From Deltaproteobacteria bacterium (GTDB lineage Bacteria > Myxococcota_A > Polyangia > JACPQR01): a DNA stretch of 53,339 bases. Below, in pieces: positions 43,066-53,339 of the stretch; within the stretch, counting starts at the first letter, position 1; each line of letters starts with the position of its first letter. Location of the stretch: NCBI GenBank assembly GCA_016190375.1, contig JACPQR010000242.1, positions 1 to 53,339 of the forward strand, written 5' to 3'. A program made the position numbers and the translations under genes. Under the pieces are notes generated by a model, which had not been told where the DNA came from, did no database searches, and saw only the letters and a program-made list of their open reading frames with translations.

Positions 43066-44561
43066 CCCTGCTGCTCGAGATGCGCGGCATCTCGAAGAGC
43101 TACCCCGGCGTCCAGGCGCTCGACCGCGTCGACCTCGACCTCGCAGCGGGCGAGGTCCACGTCATCGCGGGCGAGAACGGAGCGGGCAAGTCGACCCTGA
43201 TGAGAGTGCTCGCGGGCGCGGTGTCTCCGGACGCCGGAGAGATCCTGCTCGAGGGACATCCCCGTCGCTTCCGCGGGCCGAGGGACGCGCTCGCGGCCGG
43301 GATCGCCGTCGTCTACCAGGAGGGGAGCCTCGCGCCGCACCTGACCGTCGCCGAGAACGTCTTCCTCGGTCGCGAGCCGGGGCGCGTGCTCCTCGATCGC
43401 AAGGCGATGCGCGAGCGCACGGGGGAGCTGCTCGCCCGGATCGGGGGAGCGTCGATCTCCCCGGACGCGGTCGTGGACGAGCTGGGCGTCGCATCCCGGC
43501 AGCTCGTCGAGGTGGCGAGGGCGCTCGGCGAGGAGGGGCGCATCCTCGTGCTCGACGAGCCGACGGCCTCGCTGACGCTGGCCGAGGTGCCGGCGCTGTT
43601 CGAGGCCATCGGGAGCCTGCGTGCCCGCGGCATGGGGATCTTCTACATCTCCCACCGGCTGGAGGAGTTCGCCCGGATCGGCGACCGTGTCACCGTGCTG
43701 CGGGGCGGCCGCCGCGTGTGGAGCGGGGCGGTCCAGCAGGCGTCCATCCAGCTCCTCGTCGAGCAGATGGCGGGTCGGAGCCCGGGCGAGCTGTTCCCCG
43801 AGCGAGCGCCTCCCGGAGAGGGCGGAGCGCCGCTCCTCGAGGTGCGCGGTCTGTGCGCCGGGCCGCTCGTGGACGTCGACCTGCGAGTCGGGCGCGGCGA
43901 GATCGTCGGCGTCGCTGGTCTCGTGGGCTCGGGCCGCAGCTCGCTTTGCCGGGCGCTGTTCGGAGCGCTGCCGGCGAGGTCGGGGACGATCGCGCTCGAC
44001 GGCGCTCCGCTCGTGCTCCGGGGGCCCGCGGACGCCGTTCGCGCCGGCATCGGCCTCGTGCCGGAAGACCGGCAGGTCGAGGCGCTCGCGCTCCACCTCG
44101 GGGTTGCCCAGAACGTCACCCTCGCGAGCCTCGACCTCTTTCGCCGCGGCATCGCGCTCGACCTCGGACGCGAGAGGGCCCGCGCCGCCGCGATCGCCGG
44201 ATCCCTCGCGATCAAGCACCGCGATCTGGAGCAGCGAGTGGCGGAGCTGTCGGGCGGCAACCAGCAGAAGGTCGTCGTGGCCCGCTGGCTGTGCCGCGAG
44301 GCGCGGCTGCTCGTCTGCGACGAGCCCGCGCGCGGGATCGACGTCGGCGCGCGAGCGGATCTGTTCGCGCTCTTCGCCCGGCTCGCGGCCGAGGGGCGTG
44401 GGCTCCTGGTCGTCTCCTCCGCGCTTCCCGAGCTGCTGGGCCTCTGCCACCGCATCGTCGTCCTGCACCGCGGTCGCGCGGTCGCGGACCTGGACGCGGC
44501 CGGCGCCGACGAGCGCACCCTGATGAACCTGATGTCGCTCGGAGGCGCTGAGATCTCGTGA
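43062..44561 (+). CDS. Sugar ABC transporter ATP-binding protein (RbsA/MglA type, two ATPase domains)
   Basis: The 499-residue protein has two ABC domains. Domain 1 has Walker A GENGAGKS (about 38-45), a Q-loop in VVYQEGSLAPHLTVAENVFL and Walker B ILVLDEPTASLT. Domain 2 has the degenerate Walker A GLVGSGRSS, signature ELSGGNQQKVVVARWL and Walker B LLVCDEPARGIDVGA. This is the CUT2 layout. It energises import with the adjoining permease. The start overlaps the previous stop by 4 bases, and its stop overlaps the permease start by 4 bases. Confidence 0.95.
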   Translation: MTLLLEMRGISKSYPGVQALDRVDLDLAAGEVHVIAGENGAGKSTLMRVLAGAVSPDAGEILLEGHPRRFRGPRDALAAGIAVVYQEGSLAPHLTVAENVFLGREPGRVLLDRKAMRERTGELLARIGGASISPDAVVDELGVASRQLVEVARALGEEGRILVLDEPTASLTLAEVPALFEAIGSLRARGMGIFYISHRLEEFARIGDRVTVLRGGRRVWSGAVQQASIQLLVEQMAGRSPGELFPERAPPGEGGAPLLEVRGLCAGPLVDVDLRVGRGEIVGVAGLVGSGRSSLCRALFGALPARSGTIALDGAPLVLRGPADAVRAGIGLVPEDRQVEALALHLGVAQNVTLASLDLFRRGIALDLGRERARAAAIAGSLAIKHRDLEQRVAELSGGNQQKVVVARWLCREARLLVCDEPARGIDVGARADLFALFARLAAEGRGLLVVSSALPELLGLCHRIVVLHRGRAVADLDAAGADERTLMNLMSLGGAEIS

Positions 44562-45505
44562 TCGGCTCGAGCTTCCGCGAGCGCGTCCTGCCGCTGGCGA
44601 GCCTCCTGGCGATCTCGATCCTCCTCGCGATCGCGGCGCCCGAGTTCCTCTCGCAGGACAACCTCCTCGACGTGCTTCGACGCGGAAGCGCCGTGGCGAT
44701 CGCGGCGGTGGGAATGACGCTCGTGATCGTGATGGGCGAGATCGATCTCTCGGTCGGCTCCGTGGTCGCCCTCTCGGGTGTCGTCGGAGCGCTCGTCGCG
44801 AAGGCCGGGGCGCCGGTGGAGCTCGCGATCGCCGCGGGCATCGGGTGCGGAGCCCTGGCCGGGGCGCTCAACGGCCTCTTGGTGACCCGGCTCGGGATCT
44901 CGTCGTTCATCGTCACGCTCGGCACGCTGAGCGCCTTGCGCGGTCTGACGCTGGAGCTGACGTCCGGCGTCGCGGTCGGGGGCCTCGGGGAGAGCTACCC
45001 TCGAATCGCGTCCGACGTCGCGGGACCCCTGTCGGTGCCGCTCCTGTTGTGCGTCGCAGTCGCGGTCCTCGCGGCCGTGCTGATGCGGCGGACCGCCTTC
45101 GGACGGCACGTCCAGGCCATCGGGTCGAACCGCGTCGCCGCCGAGCTCTGCGGCATTCGAGTCGACAGGACCAGGGTCGTCGTGTTCACGATGGCGGGCG
45201 CGCTCGCCGGCCTGGCGGGGATGATCGTGTCCGCCATCGTGATCAGCGGTTCTCCGACGGCCGCCGAGGGCCTCGAGCTCGACGTGATCGCGGCCGTGGT
45301 GATAGGCGGGGCCAGCTTGCAGGGCGGAGTCGGCACGATTGGCGGAAGCTTGATCGGCGCAGCCCTGATGCAGGTCCTGGCGAACGGCTCGTCGCTCGTC
45401 GGCATCGACGACTTCATCCAGAAGATCGTCACGGGCGGCGTCATCGTGGCCGCCGCCGCGTTCGACGTCTACCGTCGCCGCTGGCGCCTGACGTCCAATC
45501 AGTAG
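44558..45505 (+). CDS. Sugar ABC transporter permease (RbsC type)
   Basis: The 315-residue protein has about eight to ten membrane helices and the CUT2 permease signatures: EFLSQDNLLDVLRRGSAVAI, VIVMGEIDLSVGSVVALSGV, ALNGLLVTRLGISSFIVTLG and VIGGASLQGGVGTIGGSLIG. It forms the membrane channel with the two genes upstream. The 3' end overlaps the convergent lectin lipoprotein gene by 7 bases. Confidence 0.95.
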   Translation: MIGSSFRERVLPLASLLAISILLAIAAPEFLSQDNLLDVLRRGSAVAIAAVGMTLVIVMGEIDLSVGSVVALSGVVGALVAKAGAPVELAIAAGIGCGALAGALNGLLVTRLGISSFIVTLGTLSALRGLTLELTSGVAVGGLGESYPRIASDVAGPLSVPLLLCVAVAVLAAVLMRRTAFGRHVQAIGSNRVAAELCGIRVDRTRVVVFTMAGALAGLAGMIVSAIVISGSPTAAEGLELDVIAAVVIGGASLQGGVGTIGGSLIGAALMQVLANGSSLVGIDDFIQKIVTGGVIVAAAAFDVYRRRWRLTSNQ

Positions 45506-46908
45506 CTCTCGCACACGAACGGCGCGGTCCAGTCGCAGGTGGCGTCCCACCAGCCGCCCTCCCACCACGCCAGCGTGCAGTCCTCCGCGCCGTCGCCGTC
45601 GTTCGGCTCGCCGGCGTGCCAGTTCCGGTAGGCCGATTCGCCCTGGTCCCAGGCCCACTGGCCCTCGACGGCCCTGTCGTTGAGCCCGAGCCAGCCTCCT
45701 CCTGTCCGACCCTGCAGCCAGGTCTCCTCGGCGGCGTCGTCGATCTCCACGAGCGCGTAGCCCACCGCCGCGCACTGATCCCTGGCGGCGGTCCAGGTCA
45801 CGGAACCTCCGCAGACCAAGTAGGCGTGGGCGCCGCGCTGATCGACGGTGCACGGGCAGGCCGCTCCGTCGTCGATCTGGCCGTCGCAGTCGTCGTCCGT
45901 GCCGTCGCAGTCCTCGGCGCCCGGAACGACCTCTCCGACGCAGCTTCCCCAGTCGCCGCCTGCTCCGCACGTCTCGGTACCACCTCGGCACGGGCCGACG
46001 TCACGGGTCCCCGCCGCTCCCGAGTAGCAGTCCCGCGTCTCGCCCGACCCCTCACAGGTCGTCCACTGGCTCCAGGCACAACTCGCTCCGCATGTCCGGG
46101 TCGTCGCCCCGCATTCGCCGCAGTCCTCGGCCTCCACGTCGCCCCGGCTGCAGGTCCCCTCGTTCGCGCATGGCCCGTAGGCGTCCCACTGGCAGGTCTC
46201 CGTGCAGCTTCGCGTGTGCGTGCCGCACAGCCCACAGGCGTCGTCCTCCTCTGCGCCCGGAACGCAGTCGTCGAAGCCGGCGCAGCCGCCCCAGCCGAGC
46301 CAGATGCAGTCGTCGGCGCAGATCCGCTCGCGTAGCCGGCATGCGCCGCCTCCCGGGCACGCGCCGACCTCCGAGGCGCCGGGGCTGCATGCGCCCTGGC
46401 CCTCGCAGGGCCCGATGGCGTCCTCCCACGACCCGGTCGCGTCGCACTCCCGCTGGGCCAGGCCGCAGCGACCGCAGGCCTCCGAGCGGGTCTCGCCCTG
46501 AATGCAGTCGCACTCGGCGGGTGCCGAGCACTCGCTCCACTCACCTTCCGTGCAGGTCGAGCTGCCGTCACCGCATCTCGTCGAGCAGGGCGCGGTGGAG
46601 CCGGGCACGACGTCCGGGTCGTGATCGTCGCAGTCTGCGGAGGCGGCGAACCCGTCGCCGTCCGCATCGACGGTCTCGGCGACGCAGCTCCCGTCGGAGC
46701 AGGTCTGTCCGGTATCGCAGACGACCCTGTCGCAGGGATCGTCGGTCACGCACGTCCCGTCCTCGCAGGTGGCGCGTGGAGGGCACCGGATGCCCTCGCA
46801 CGGACCGGAGCCCCCGCCGTCCAGCGTGCCGCCATCGAAGCGGGTGCCGCCGAGCTTCCCCTGGCAGCTCAACGCGAGCAGTCCGACTATCAGGTGGGGA
46901 CGGATCAC
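45499..46908 (-). CDS. Cys-rich lipoprotein with C-terminal C-type lectin domain (EPN)
   Basis: The 469-residue protein starts at a GTG, has a lipobox LLALSC (C15), then many Cys-rich units and a MopE-like unit AEDCDGTDDDCDGQIDD. The last 120 residues are a C-type lectin-like domain: CGGSVTWTAARDQCAAVGYA, GGWLGLNDRAVEGQWAWDQG, NWHAGEPNDG and WWDATCDWTAPFVCES. The EPN triad (434-436) is the mannose/fucose-type calcium-binding motif. It probably binds sugars at the cell surface. It lies between the sugar transporter and the isomerase-like gene. Confidence 0.75.
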   Translation of the reverse strand: MIRPHLIVGLLALSCQGKLGGTRFDGGTLDGGGSGPCEGIRCPPRATCEDGTCVTDDPCDRVVCDTGQTCSDGSCVAETVDADGDGFAASADCDDHDPDVVPGSTAPCSTRCGDGSSTCTEGEWSECSAPAECDCIQGETRSEACGRCGLAQRECDATGSWEDAIGPCEGQGACSPGASEVGACPGGGACRLRERICADDCIWLGWGGCAGFDDCVPGAEEDDACGLCGTHTRSCTETCQWDAYGPCANEGTCSRGDVEAEDCGECGATTRTCGASCAWSQWTTCEGSGETRDCYSGAAGTRDVGPCRGGTETCGAGGDWGSCVGEVVPGAEDCDGTDDDCDGQIDDGAACPCTVDQRGAHAYLVCGGSVTWTAARDQCAAVGYALVEIDDAAEETWLQGRTGGGWLGLNDRAVEGQWAWDQGESAYRNWHAGEPNDGDGAEDCTLAWWEGGWWDATCDWTAPFVCESY

Positions 46909-46917
46909 GGCTTCTCC
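46895..46917. repeat. 23-bp exact repeat, copy 2 (over the lectin gene start)
   Basis: This is identical to 24521-24543. On the minus strand it spans a GGAGAAGCC ribosome-binding-like segment, the GTG start and the first four codons of the lectin lipoprotein. A 13-base direct repeat (46888-46900 and 46929-46941) flanks the same region. Confidence 0.85.
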
Positions 46918-46930
46918 GTCTTCGAGGATA

Positions 46931-48451
46931 TCAGGTGGGGAGGGTCCCTAGAACCCGCACCCGGAAGCCCAGGGCGCGGCTCGCGGCCACCATCTCGGCG
47001 AAGACGTCGCCGTAGGCAACGGCCACGTGGTTCGACATGAAGTGGGCCATGATCGTCTCCATCGAGCACCCGAGGTCGGCCGCCATGAAGGGCCATTGCC
47101 GCGTGGTGCCCCGCCACCAGGCCTCCCGGACCGTCGGCGGCAGACGGACGACCTCGCCGCGACCGACGTCCATCCAGAGCTGGCCGCCCGCGAGGTACGC
47201 GCGGGCCCAGGTGATCGGTCCCGGGAGGCTCTCGCCGGACAGGGTGCCGCCGGCGATCGGGAAGTAGCCGGCGGGCTGGCGGTAGGAGTGCGCGCCGCGG
47301 AGCGTCCGCGGATCGTGGTTGAACGCGTACGCGCTCGAGCTGCCGCTGTTGAGCAGGACCCAGAGCCAGCGCCCGCGGTGTCGGGCTCCCCACCGGACGT
47401 CGTGGAACATCACGGCAGGGTGCAACCCCTTGGCCCGAAGGAGTCGCTTCAAGAGCTCCATCGGCACGAGGTTCCCCTGGTCGGCCTCGGTGGCGGTGAT
47501 CATCGGCTCGCCGGAGGACTCGGGGCGGCACGTGGTGTTGAAGAGCCCTTCGCAGAGATCGCTCGGCGGCAGGAGCGGCACGAGGCCGAGCTGGTACTGC
47601 CAGCCCAGGCAGTCCGCGCGGAACTCGGCGACGAGGTCCGCCACCGCGAAGTACATCCGGAGCTGCGTGAGGGTGCTGTCGCGTGTGAAGTCCTCGGCGC
47701 CGGCCTCGCGCCAGTGGAACCTGAGCCCCTTCGCCAGGAGGAACCGCAGGGCGTCCTCGACACGATCGTCCCCGACGGACTTCATCCTGTCGAGGAGCCA
47801 CGCTTGATCGACCTTGTGCTCCGCGAACCCGATCTTCGACAGGAGCCTGGGTCCGAGATAGCCGTTGATCATCCCCATCGACGTGTCGCCCAGCATCAGG
47901 GCCAGCGGGCGGCGCGCGCGGACGCCCGAAACCACGTCGCCGGCCAGGCGCAGCGCCCTCGCGGGGACCGCGGCGCTCGCGTGCAGCTCGTGCTCCGGGT
48001 AGCGGATCCGGCCGGTCGAGCACCACTCGTCGAGCCGCGCCATGAAGACGCGGTCCTTCGACCAGTCCTTCGCCTCCGTCCAGATCCGCGAGGCGGATCG
48101 ATCGATCGCCTCCAGGCAGGCCGCGGTGTTGAGCAGGGCCACGAGGCCAGGCCACTTGCCGGAGAAGTTCGACGCGAGGAGGAGCGGGCTCGTCTTGCCC
48201 GCGACCCCGTCGCAGGTGTGCGGCCCGTAGGTCCAGTGGGCGAACAGTCCGATCATCGGGTCGTCGATCGGTCCGAGCCTCGTGATCGCTTCGTCTGGGC
48301 GCGTCAGGAAGCCCCTCACCACGTACGGCCTGCGGCCGAGGCGCCGGAGGGCTCCCGCGATCTGGCGGGTCGCCTCTCTGACCTGGGGCAGTGCCCACGC
48401 ATTCGGTCTGGGCCGGTAGTCGCCGGGCCAGAAGATCGCGACCTTCCTCAT
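46931..48451 (-). CDS. L-fucose-isomerase-like enzyme
   Basis: The 506-residue protein shows the three-domain pattern of L-fucose/L-arabinose-type isomerases: N-terminal VAIFWPGDYRPRPNAWALPQ, a long middle region (LMLGDTSMGMINGYLG) and metal-site residues in TEADQGNLVPMELLKRLL (E322), VMFHDVRW (D351) and HFMSNHVAVAYGD (H475). These would bind a divalent metal that interconverts an aldose and its ketose. The length is shorter than FucI (about 590 residues), so the exact sugar is open. It sits 22 bases upstream of the lectin lipoprotein on the same strand, which supports a linked role. Confidence 0.7.
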   Translation of the reverse strand: MRKVAIFWPGDYRPRPNAWALPQVREATRQIAGALRRLGRRPYVVRGFLTRPDEAITRLGPIDDPMIGLFAHWTYGPHTCDGVAGKTSPLLLASNFSGKWPGLVALLNTAACLEAIDRSASRIWTEAKDWSKDRVFMARLDEWCSTGRIRYPEHELHASAAVPARALRLAGDVVSGVRARRPLALMLGDTSMGMINGYLGPRLLSKIGFAEHKVDQAWLLDRMKSVGDDRVEDALRFLLAKGLRFHWREAGAEDFTRDSTLTQLRMYFAVADLVAEFRADCLGWQYQLGLVPLLPPSDLCEGLFNTTCRPESSGEPMITATEADQGNLVPMELLKRLLRAKGLHPAVMFHDVRWGARHRGRWLWVLLNSGSSSAYAFNHDPRTLRGAHSYRQPAGYFPIAGGTLSGESLPGPITWARAYLAGGQLWMDVGRGEVVRLPPTVREAWWRGTTRQWPFMAADLGCSMETIMAHFMSNHVAVAYGDVFAEMVAASRALGFRVRVLGTLPT

Positions 48452-48560
48452 GTGCTGGCCTTATAGCACCGGGGACAGGGCGGTTCCTTCTCGGATATAG
48501 TCCGAGCTTCCGGCGAGCGAGGCTCGCCCCGTGACCGCGACGATGGCGAAGGAGGGTCGC

Positions 48561-50066
<1,506 letters not shown>

Positions 50067-50069
50067 CGG

Positions 50070-52625
50070 CTAGATCCCGATCCTCAGAAGCTCGATGAGC
50101 GGCTGATCCTCGTCGCGGGGTGCCTCGAGGTCGACCACGCAGTCGAGCATCCAGTCCTCTTCTCCCTCCGGGTCAAGGATCTTCTGCCGGGCCTCCCACC
50201 GGCGCGGGCCAGCCTGTCCGAGCACCGTGTTGTGAGGATGTCGGGCGCGCGGCGTCAGATCGATCGTGGCGTGCTCGGCCCAGTAGGGTGCCATCTCCGC
50301 GGCGAGCCGCTCGGCCGTCCAGTCGGCGCCGCCCATGCAAGCGAGGGCATCGTCGTAGCGGCGCTCGGCCAGCGCCTTGAGGAGCCGGTGCAGCTCACCG
50401 CGGACGCGCGCCGCGAAGGCGCGGGGGTCGGCGTCGGCGGCCGGCGCGCCCGAGGCCAGAGGCTGCGCCGCCGGCTCCACCCGGGTCGCGGATTCGCCGG
50501 ACCGCATGCGCTCCCACTCGTCGAGGAGGCTCGAGTCCACCGCGCGCAGGGTGGCCCGCAGCCACGCGAGGAAGTCGTCGATCTGCTCGTCGCGGAAGGA
50601 CTCCGGGACGGACTGCACCATGGTCTTGTAGACGTCGGTGAGGTAGCGCAGGAGCACCCCCTCGCTCCGCTGAAGGCCGTACTCGCGGACGTAGTCGTGA
50701 AAGGAGCAGTACCGCTCGAGCATCTCGCGGGCGACGGACTTCGGGCGGATGTTGTCGTGACCGACCCACGGGTGCTTCTCGGCGAAGGCGTCGAAGGTCT
50801 CGTAGAGGAACCCGGCGAGCGGCTTGGGCCACTCGAGCTTCGCGAGCTCCTCCATGCGCTCCTCGTACTCGACGCCCGCGGCCTTGAGCGCGTCGACCTT
50901 CTCGCCCTTGAGCCGGTCGAGCTGCCGGAAGAGCACGGCCATCGGATTCTCGAGGATCGACTCGACGAGCGTCACGACGTCCAGGCCGTACGTCTCGCTG
51001 TCGGGATCGACGAGCTCGAGGGTGTCGACGAGGTAGAGAGAGAGCGTCTGGTTGAGCGAGAAGTCGCGCTGCAGCTCGGCGCTGACCTCGACCACCGAGC
51101 CGCCGTTCGAGCTCACGACCTCGACGATTCCGGCGTTCCGGAGCGACCGGAACCGCTCCGCCGCCGTCCGGAGATGCCGGCGACGGACGTAGTCGCTTTC
51201 ATGCGAGCTCCGGATGATCTCGACCAGCCGCCGGTAGCCTCCGCCTCGCATCTGGGCGCCCTGCGCGCCCTGCAAGAGGTGCAGCAGCATTCCGTGCGTC
51301 ACGTCGAAGCGAGACTCCAGGGGTTCGGGCTTGCCGGTCCTCAGCCGCTCGAAGGTGGCCATGTCCCAGTGGGCATAGCCCTTCTGCGGCGGCTTGTGCT
51401 TGACGACCTTCTTGCCCTTGGCCTCCTTCTCGGAGAGCCGCAGGTTCTCGATGACGTGGGCAGGCGCCTGGACCACGACGCTGCCGCGCTCGTCGAACCC
51501 CTTGCGCCCGGCGCGGCCGGCGATCTGCAGGAACTCGCGGGTGCTCAGGATCCCGGTCTTCTCGCCGTCGAACTTGCAGAGCTGGGTGAACAGTACCGTG
51601 CGGATCGGGATGTTCACGCCGACCCCGAGCGTGTCGGTGCCGCTGATCACCTTGAGCAGGCCCGTCTGGGCGAGCTTCTCGACCAGCAGGCGATACTTCG
51701 GCAAGAGCCCCGCGTGGTGCACCCCGAGGCCGTGGCGCACGAAGCGCGCGAGCTCTCCCGCGTAGGGCGTGTCGAAGCGTACGGGCTCGAGCGCCTTCTT
51801 GATCGCTTCCTTGTCGCCCTTGCTCGAGACGTCGACGCTCATCAGGTTCTGGGCCTGCTCGGCGCAGGCGCGCTGGGTGAAGTTGACCAGGTAGATCGGG
51901 TATCGACCCTGGGCGAGCAGGTCCGCGATCGTGTCGTGCAGGAACGTGTCGCGGTACTCGAAGTCGAGCGGCACCGGGCGGTCCTTGCCCTCGACGCGCG
52001 CGACCTCGCGGCCCGTCACCTCGCGAAGGCTCTCCTCGATCGCTCCGGTGTCGCCCATCGTCGCGGACATGAGCAGGAACGTCGTCTCGGGCAGCGCGAT
52101 GAGCGGGATCTGCCAGGCGACTCCCCGCTCCCTGTCGGCGTAGTAGTGGAACTCGTCCATCACGACGTAGTCGACGTCGAGGTCGGCGACCCTGAGCGCG
52201 AGGTTCGACAGGATCTCCGCCGTGCAGCAGATGATCGGGGCGTCTCGGTTGATGCTCGCGTCGCCCGTCAGCATCCCCACTTCGTCCGGGCCGAACGCCT
52301 GACAGAGCGCGAAGAACTTCTCGTTCACGAGCGCCTTGGTCGGGGCGGTGTAGAAGGACACGCGGTCCTCGGCCATGGCCTTGAAATGGAGCGCCGTCGC
52401 CACGAGCGACTTGCCGGAACCGGTGGGCGTCTCGAGGACGACGTGCTTGCCGTCGAGCAGCTCGAGGATCGCCTCCTCCTGCGCGGCGTAGAGCGTCAGA
52501 CCGAGGCCGGAGGCGTAGTCGACGAAGCGACCGAGGATCTCGTCGGCCTCGAGCGAACGGCCGCGCCCGGGCAAGAGCTTCGCCAGCGGGGCCTCGGCCG
52601 GCGGCGTGGGGTCGGAGGTCGACAT
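50070..52625 (-). CDS. Ski2-like DEAD/DEAH-box helicase (DUF3516 type)
   Basis: The 851-residue protein has SF2 helicase motifs: Q-region LTLYAAQEEAI, motif I LETPTGSGKS (about 64-73), motif Ia FYTAPTKALVNEK, motif II DEFH (Walker B variant), motif III LLMSATMGD, motif V GTDTLGVGVNIP and motif VI QIAGRAGRKGFDERG. A C-terminal accessory region (residues 400-851, DUF3516-like) follows. It likely unwinds RNA or DNA in the cytoplasm. Its 3' end is 3 bases from the MopE-repeat lipoprotein stop, so they converge. Confidence 0.9.
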   Translation of the reverse strand: MSTSDPTPPAEAPLAKLLPGRGRSLEADEILGRFVDYASGLGLTLYAAQEEAILELLDGKHVVLETPTGSGKSLVATALHFKAMAEDRVSFYTAPTKALVNEKFFALCQAFGPDEVGMLTGDASINRDAPIICCTAEILSNLALRVADLDVDYVVMDEFHYYADRERGVAWQIPLIALPETTFLLMSATMGDTGAIEESLREVTGREVARVEGKDRPVPLDFEYRDTFLHDTIADLLAQGRYPIYLVNFTQRACAEQAQNLMSVDVSSKGDKEAIKKALEPVRFDTPYAGELARFVRHGLGVHHAGLLPKYRLLVEKLAQTGLLKVISGTDTLGVGVNIPIRTVLFTQLCKFDGEKTGILSTREFLQIAGRAGRKGFDERGSVVVQAPAHVIENLRLSEKEAKGKKVVKHKPPQKGYAHWDMATFERLRTGKPEPLESRFDVTHGMLLHLLQGAQGAQMRGGGYRRLVEIIRSSHESDYVRRRHLRTAAERFRSLRNAGIVEVVSSNGGSVVEVSAELQRDFSLNQTLSLYLVDTLELVDPDSETYGLDVVTLVESILENPMAVLFRQLDRLKGEKVDALKAAGVEYEERMEELAKLEWPKPLAGFLYETFDAFAEKHPWVGHDNIRPKSVAREMLERYCSFHDYVREYGLQRSEGVLLRYLTDVYKTMVQSVPESFRDEQIDDFLAWLRATLRAVDSSLLDEWERMRSGESATRVEPAAQPLASGAPAADADPRAFAARVRGELHRLLKALAERRYDDALACMGGADWTAERLAAEMAPYWAEHATIDLTPRARHPHNTVLGQAGPRRWEARQKILDPEGEEDWMLDCVVDLEAPRDEDQPLIELLRIGI

Positions 52626-52666
52626 GACCCGTGCGACCCTAGCTCATTCGTGATAGGCACGCTCGC

Positions 52667-52951
52667 ATGGCGACGATCGAGCTCCGCAAGAGGCACGGGC
52701 TGAGCAAGGAGGCCGCGAGGAAGAAGGCCGCGGAGATCGCCGAGCGCCTCCAGGCGAAGCTGGACCTCGAGTGGCGCTGGTCGGGCGACTCCATACTCTT
52801 CGAGGCCACACGCGGAAAGGCCAAGGGGGCGAAGGGCAGCCTCGACGTGGGAGACGGGGAGATCGCCGTCAGCGTGGACCTTCCGTTTCTCCTGCGGCCA
52901 CTCAAGGGCATCGTCGCGGCGAAGATCCAGGCCAAGCTCGACGAGCTGTAG
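52667..52951 (+). CDS. PHA-granule-type small protein (polyhydroxyalkanoic acid system family)
   Basis: The 94-residue protein has the family outline: ELRKRHGLSKEAARKKAAEI, AERLQAKLDLEWRWSGDSIL, KGAKGSLDVGDGEIAVSVDL and PFLLRPLKGIVAAKIQAKLD. These proteins are linked to polyhydroxyalkanoate storage but are also found without it. It is divergent from the helicase, with 41 bases between the starts. Confidence 0.75.
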   Translation: MATIELRKRHGLSKEAARKKAAEIAERLQAKLDLEWRWSGDSILFEATRGKAKGAKGSLDVGDGEIAVSVDLPFLLRPLKGIVAAKIQAKLDEL

Positions 52952-53003
52952 GCTTCATCGCTTCCTCGCGATTGCATCGACGACGAGATCGAGCGGAAGG
53001 AAC

Positions 53004-53339
53004 ATGGGAGTCGCGGCCGGACGCGTCGACGTCCTTTTCGACCGTCTGACCGACGTCGCGGTCACGAGCAAGAGGGTCGAGGCCGAGATGATCGCGCTCA
53101 TCGCGGAGTTCGACGAGCGCAGGCTCTATCTCCAGCACGCATGCTCGAGCATGTTCGCCTACTGCCTGCGCGAGCTGAACCTCTCCGAATCGGTTGCCGG
53201 AAACAGCATTCAGCTCGCCCGGGCGAGCCGCAGGTTCCCTCGGCTGCTCGAGGAGCTCGCCGAGGACCGCATCCACGCCAGTGGTCTGCGGGCGCTCGTG
53301 CCGATCCTGACCGAGGACAACGTCGAGGCTCTCCTGACC
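53004..53339 (+). CDS. N-terminal part of an HNH-endonuclease-family protein (partial)
   Basis: The frame starts at an ATG after GGAAGGAAC and runs off the right edge after 112 codons. RRLYLQHACSSMFAYCLREL, NLSESVAGNSIQLARASRRF and LLEELAEDRIHASGLRALVP match the helical N-terminal region that precedes the HNH nuclease domain in a large myxobacterial family. The nuclease domain itself lies beyond the window. These proteins are often mobile-element related. Confidence 0.75.
   Translation, partial: MGVAAGRVDVLFDRLTDVAVTSKRVEAEMIALIAEFDERRLYLQHACSSMFAYCLRELNLSESVAGNSIQLARASRRFPRLLEELAEDRIHASGLRALVPILTEDNVEALLT

Noticed and set aside
45499..45505. Seven-base overlap of convergent permease and lectin genes as a frameshift sign
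   Set aside because: Both proteins end with family-typical C-termini, so this is simply compact convergent packing.

Overview
The window is a high-GC stretch of bacterial chromosome that reads like a Myxococcota (Polyangia-type) genome. The reasons are two proteins with MYXO-CTERM-like C-terminal sorting tails, many lipoproteins with long Asp-x-Asp linkers or MopE-like Cys/Asp repeats, two Ser/Thr protein kinases each beside an atypical sigma-54-type AAA+ regulator, and a strong G/C third-position bias. I saw no rRNA, tRNA or CRISPR array. Most genes look chromosomal; the accessory material is a decayed insertion sequence, a HicAB toxin-antitoxin pair, Uma2- and Rpn-type PD-(D/E)XK proteins, an AAA_14/DUF4143 ATPase and an HNH-type protein cut by the right edge.

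Layout. 1-1.5 kb: end of an unknown gene, a hairpin terminator and a broken DDE transposase carrying palindromic interruptions. 1.5-4.7 kb: a MYXO-CTERM protein, an Rpn-like nuclease, an HTH/coiled-coil protein and a lamin-tail-domain lipoprotein. 4.7-5.9 kb: an ECF sigma operon (sigma, small membrane protein, CpxP-like protein). 6-10.9 kb: a lipoprotein, a hemerythrin, then a glycosyltransferase and glycogen-debranching enzyme pair. 10.9-17.8 kb: a beta-propeller lipoprotein, a DUF4143 ATPase, an FGGY sugar kinase, HicAB, an SDR and a coiled-coil protein. 17.8-27.4 kb: a MYXO-CTERM metalloprotease-like protein, a CehA/McbA-type lipoprotein, an FHA-AAA+ regulator converging on a Ser/Thr kinase, a truncated acyltransferase and a second propeller lipoprotein. 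27.4-34.3 kb: Uma2, Lon, a glycoside-hydrolase-like lipoprotein and a membrane-tailed radical SAM protein. 34.4-38.4 kb: a GAF-AAA+ regulator and a Ser/Thr kinase fused to a polytopic membrane region and an ExbD-like domain. 38.4-41.4 kb: a two-component gene set divided by a cluster of nine helically phased TCACCCC boxes. 41.7-48.5 kb: a small membrane protein, a complete sugar ABC transporter, a C-type-lectin lipoprotein and an L-fucose-isomerase-like enzyme. 48.5-53.3 kb: a long MopE-repeat lipoprotein, a Ski2-like helicase, a PHA-granule-type protein and the HNH-like fragment.

How the genes may work together. Sugar import (42.1-45.5 kb), an aldose-ketose isomerase (46.9-48.5 kb) and an FGGY kinase (14.3-15.9 kb) could form a scattered deoxysugar or pentose pathway, with a lectin lipoprotein at the surface. 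The strongest regulatory signal is the TCACCCC cluster at 39489-39579 between response-regulator genes and a small unknown gene, with a sensor and histidine kinase just beyond. The most unusual protein designs are the kinase-polytopic-ExbD fusion, the radical SAM enzyme with a membrane/proline-rich tail, and two AAA+ regulators that lack a canonical GAFTGA loop. Functions come from motif recognition by eye; no database search was run.
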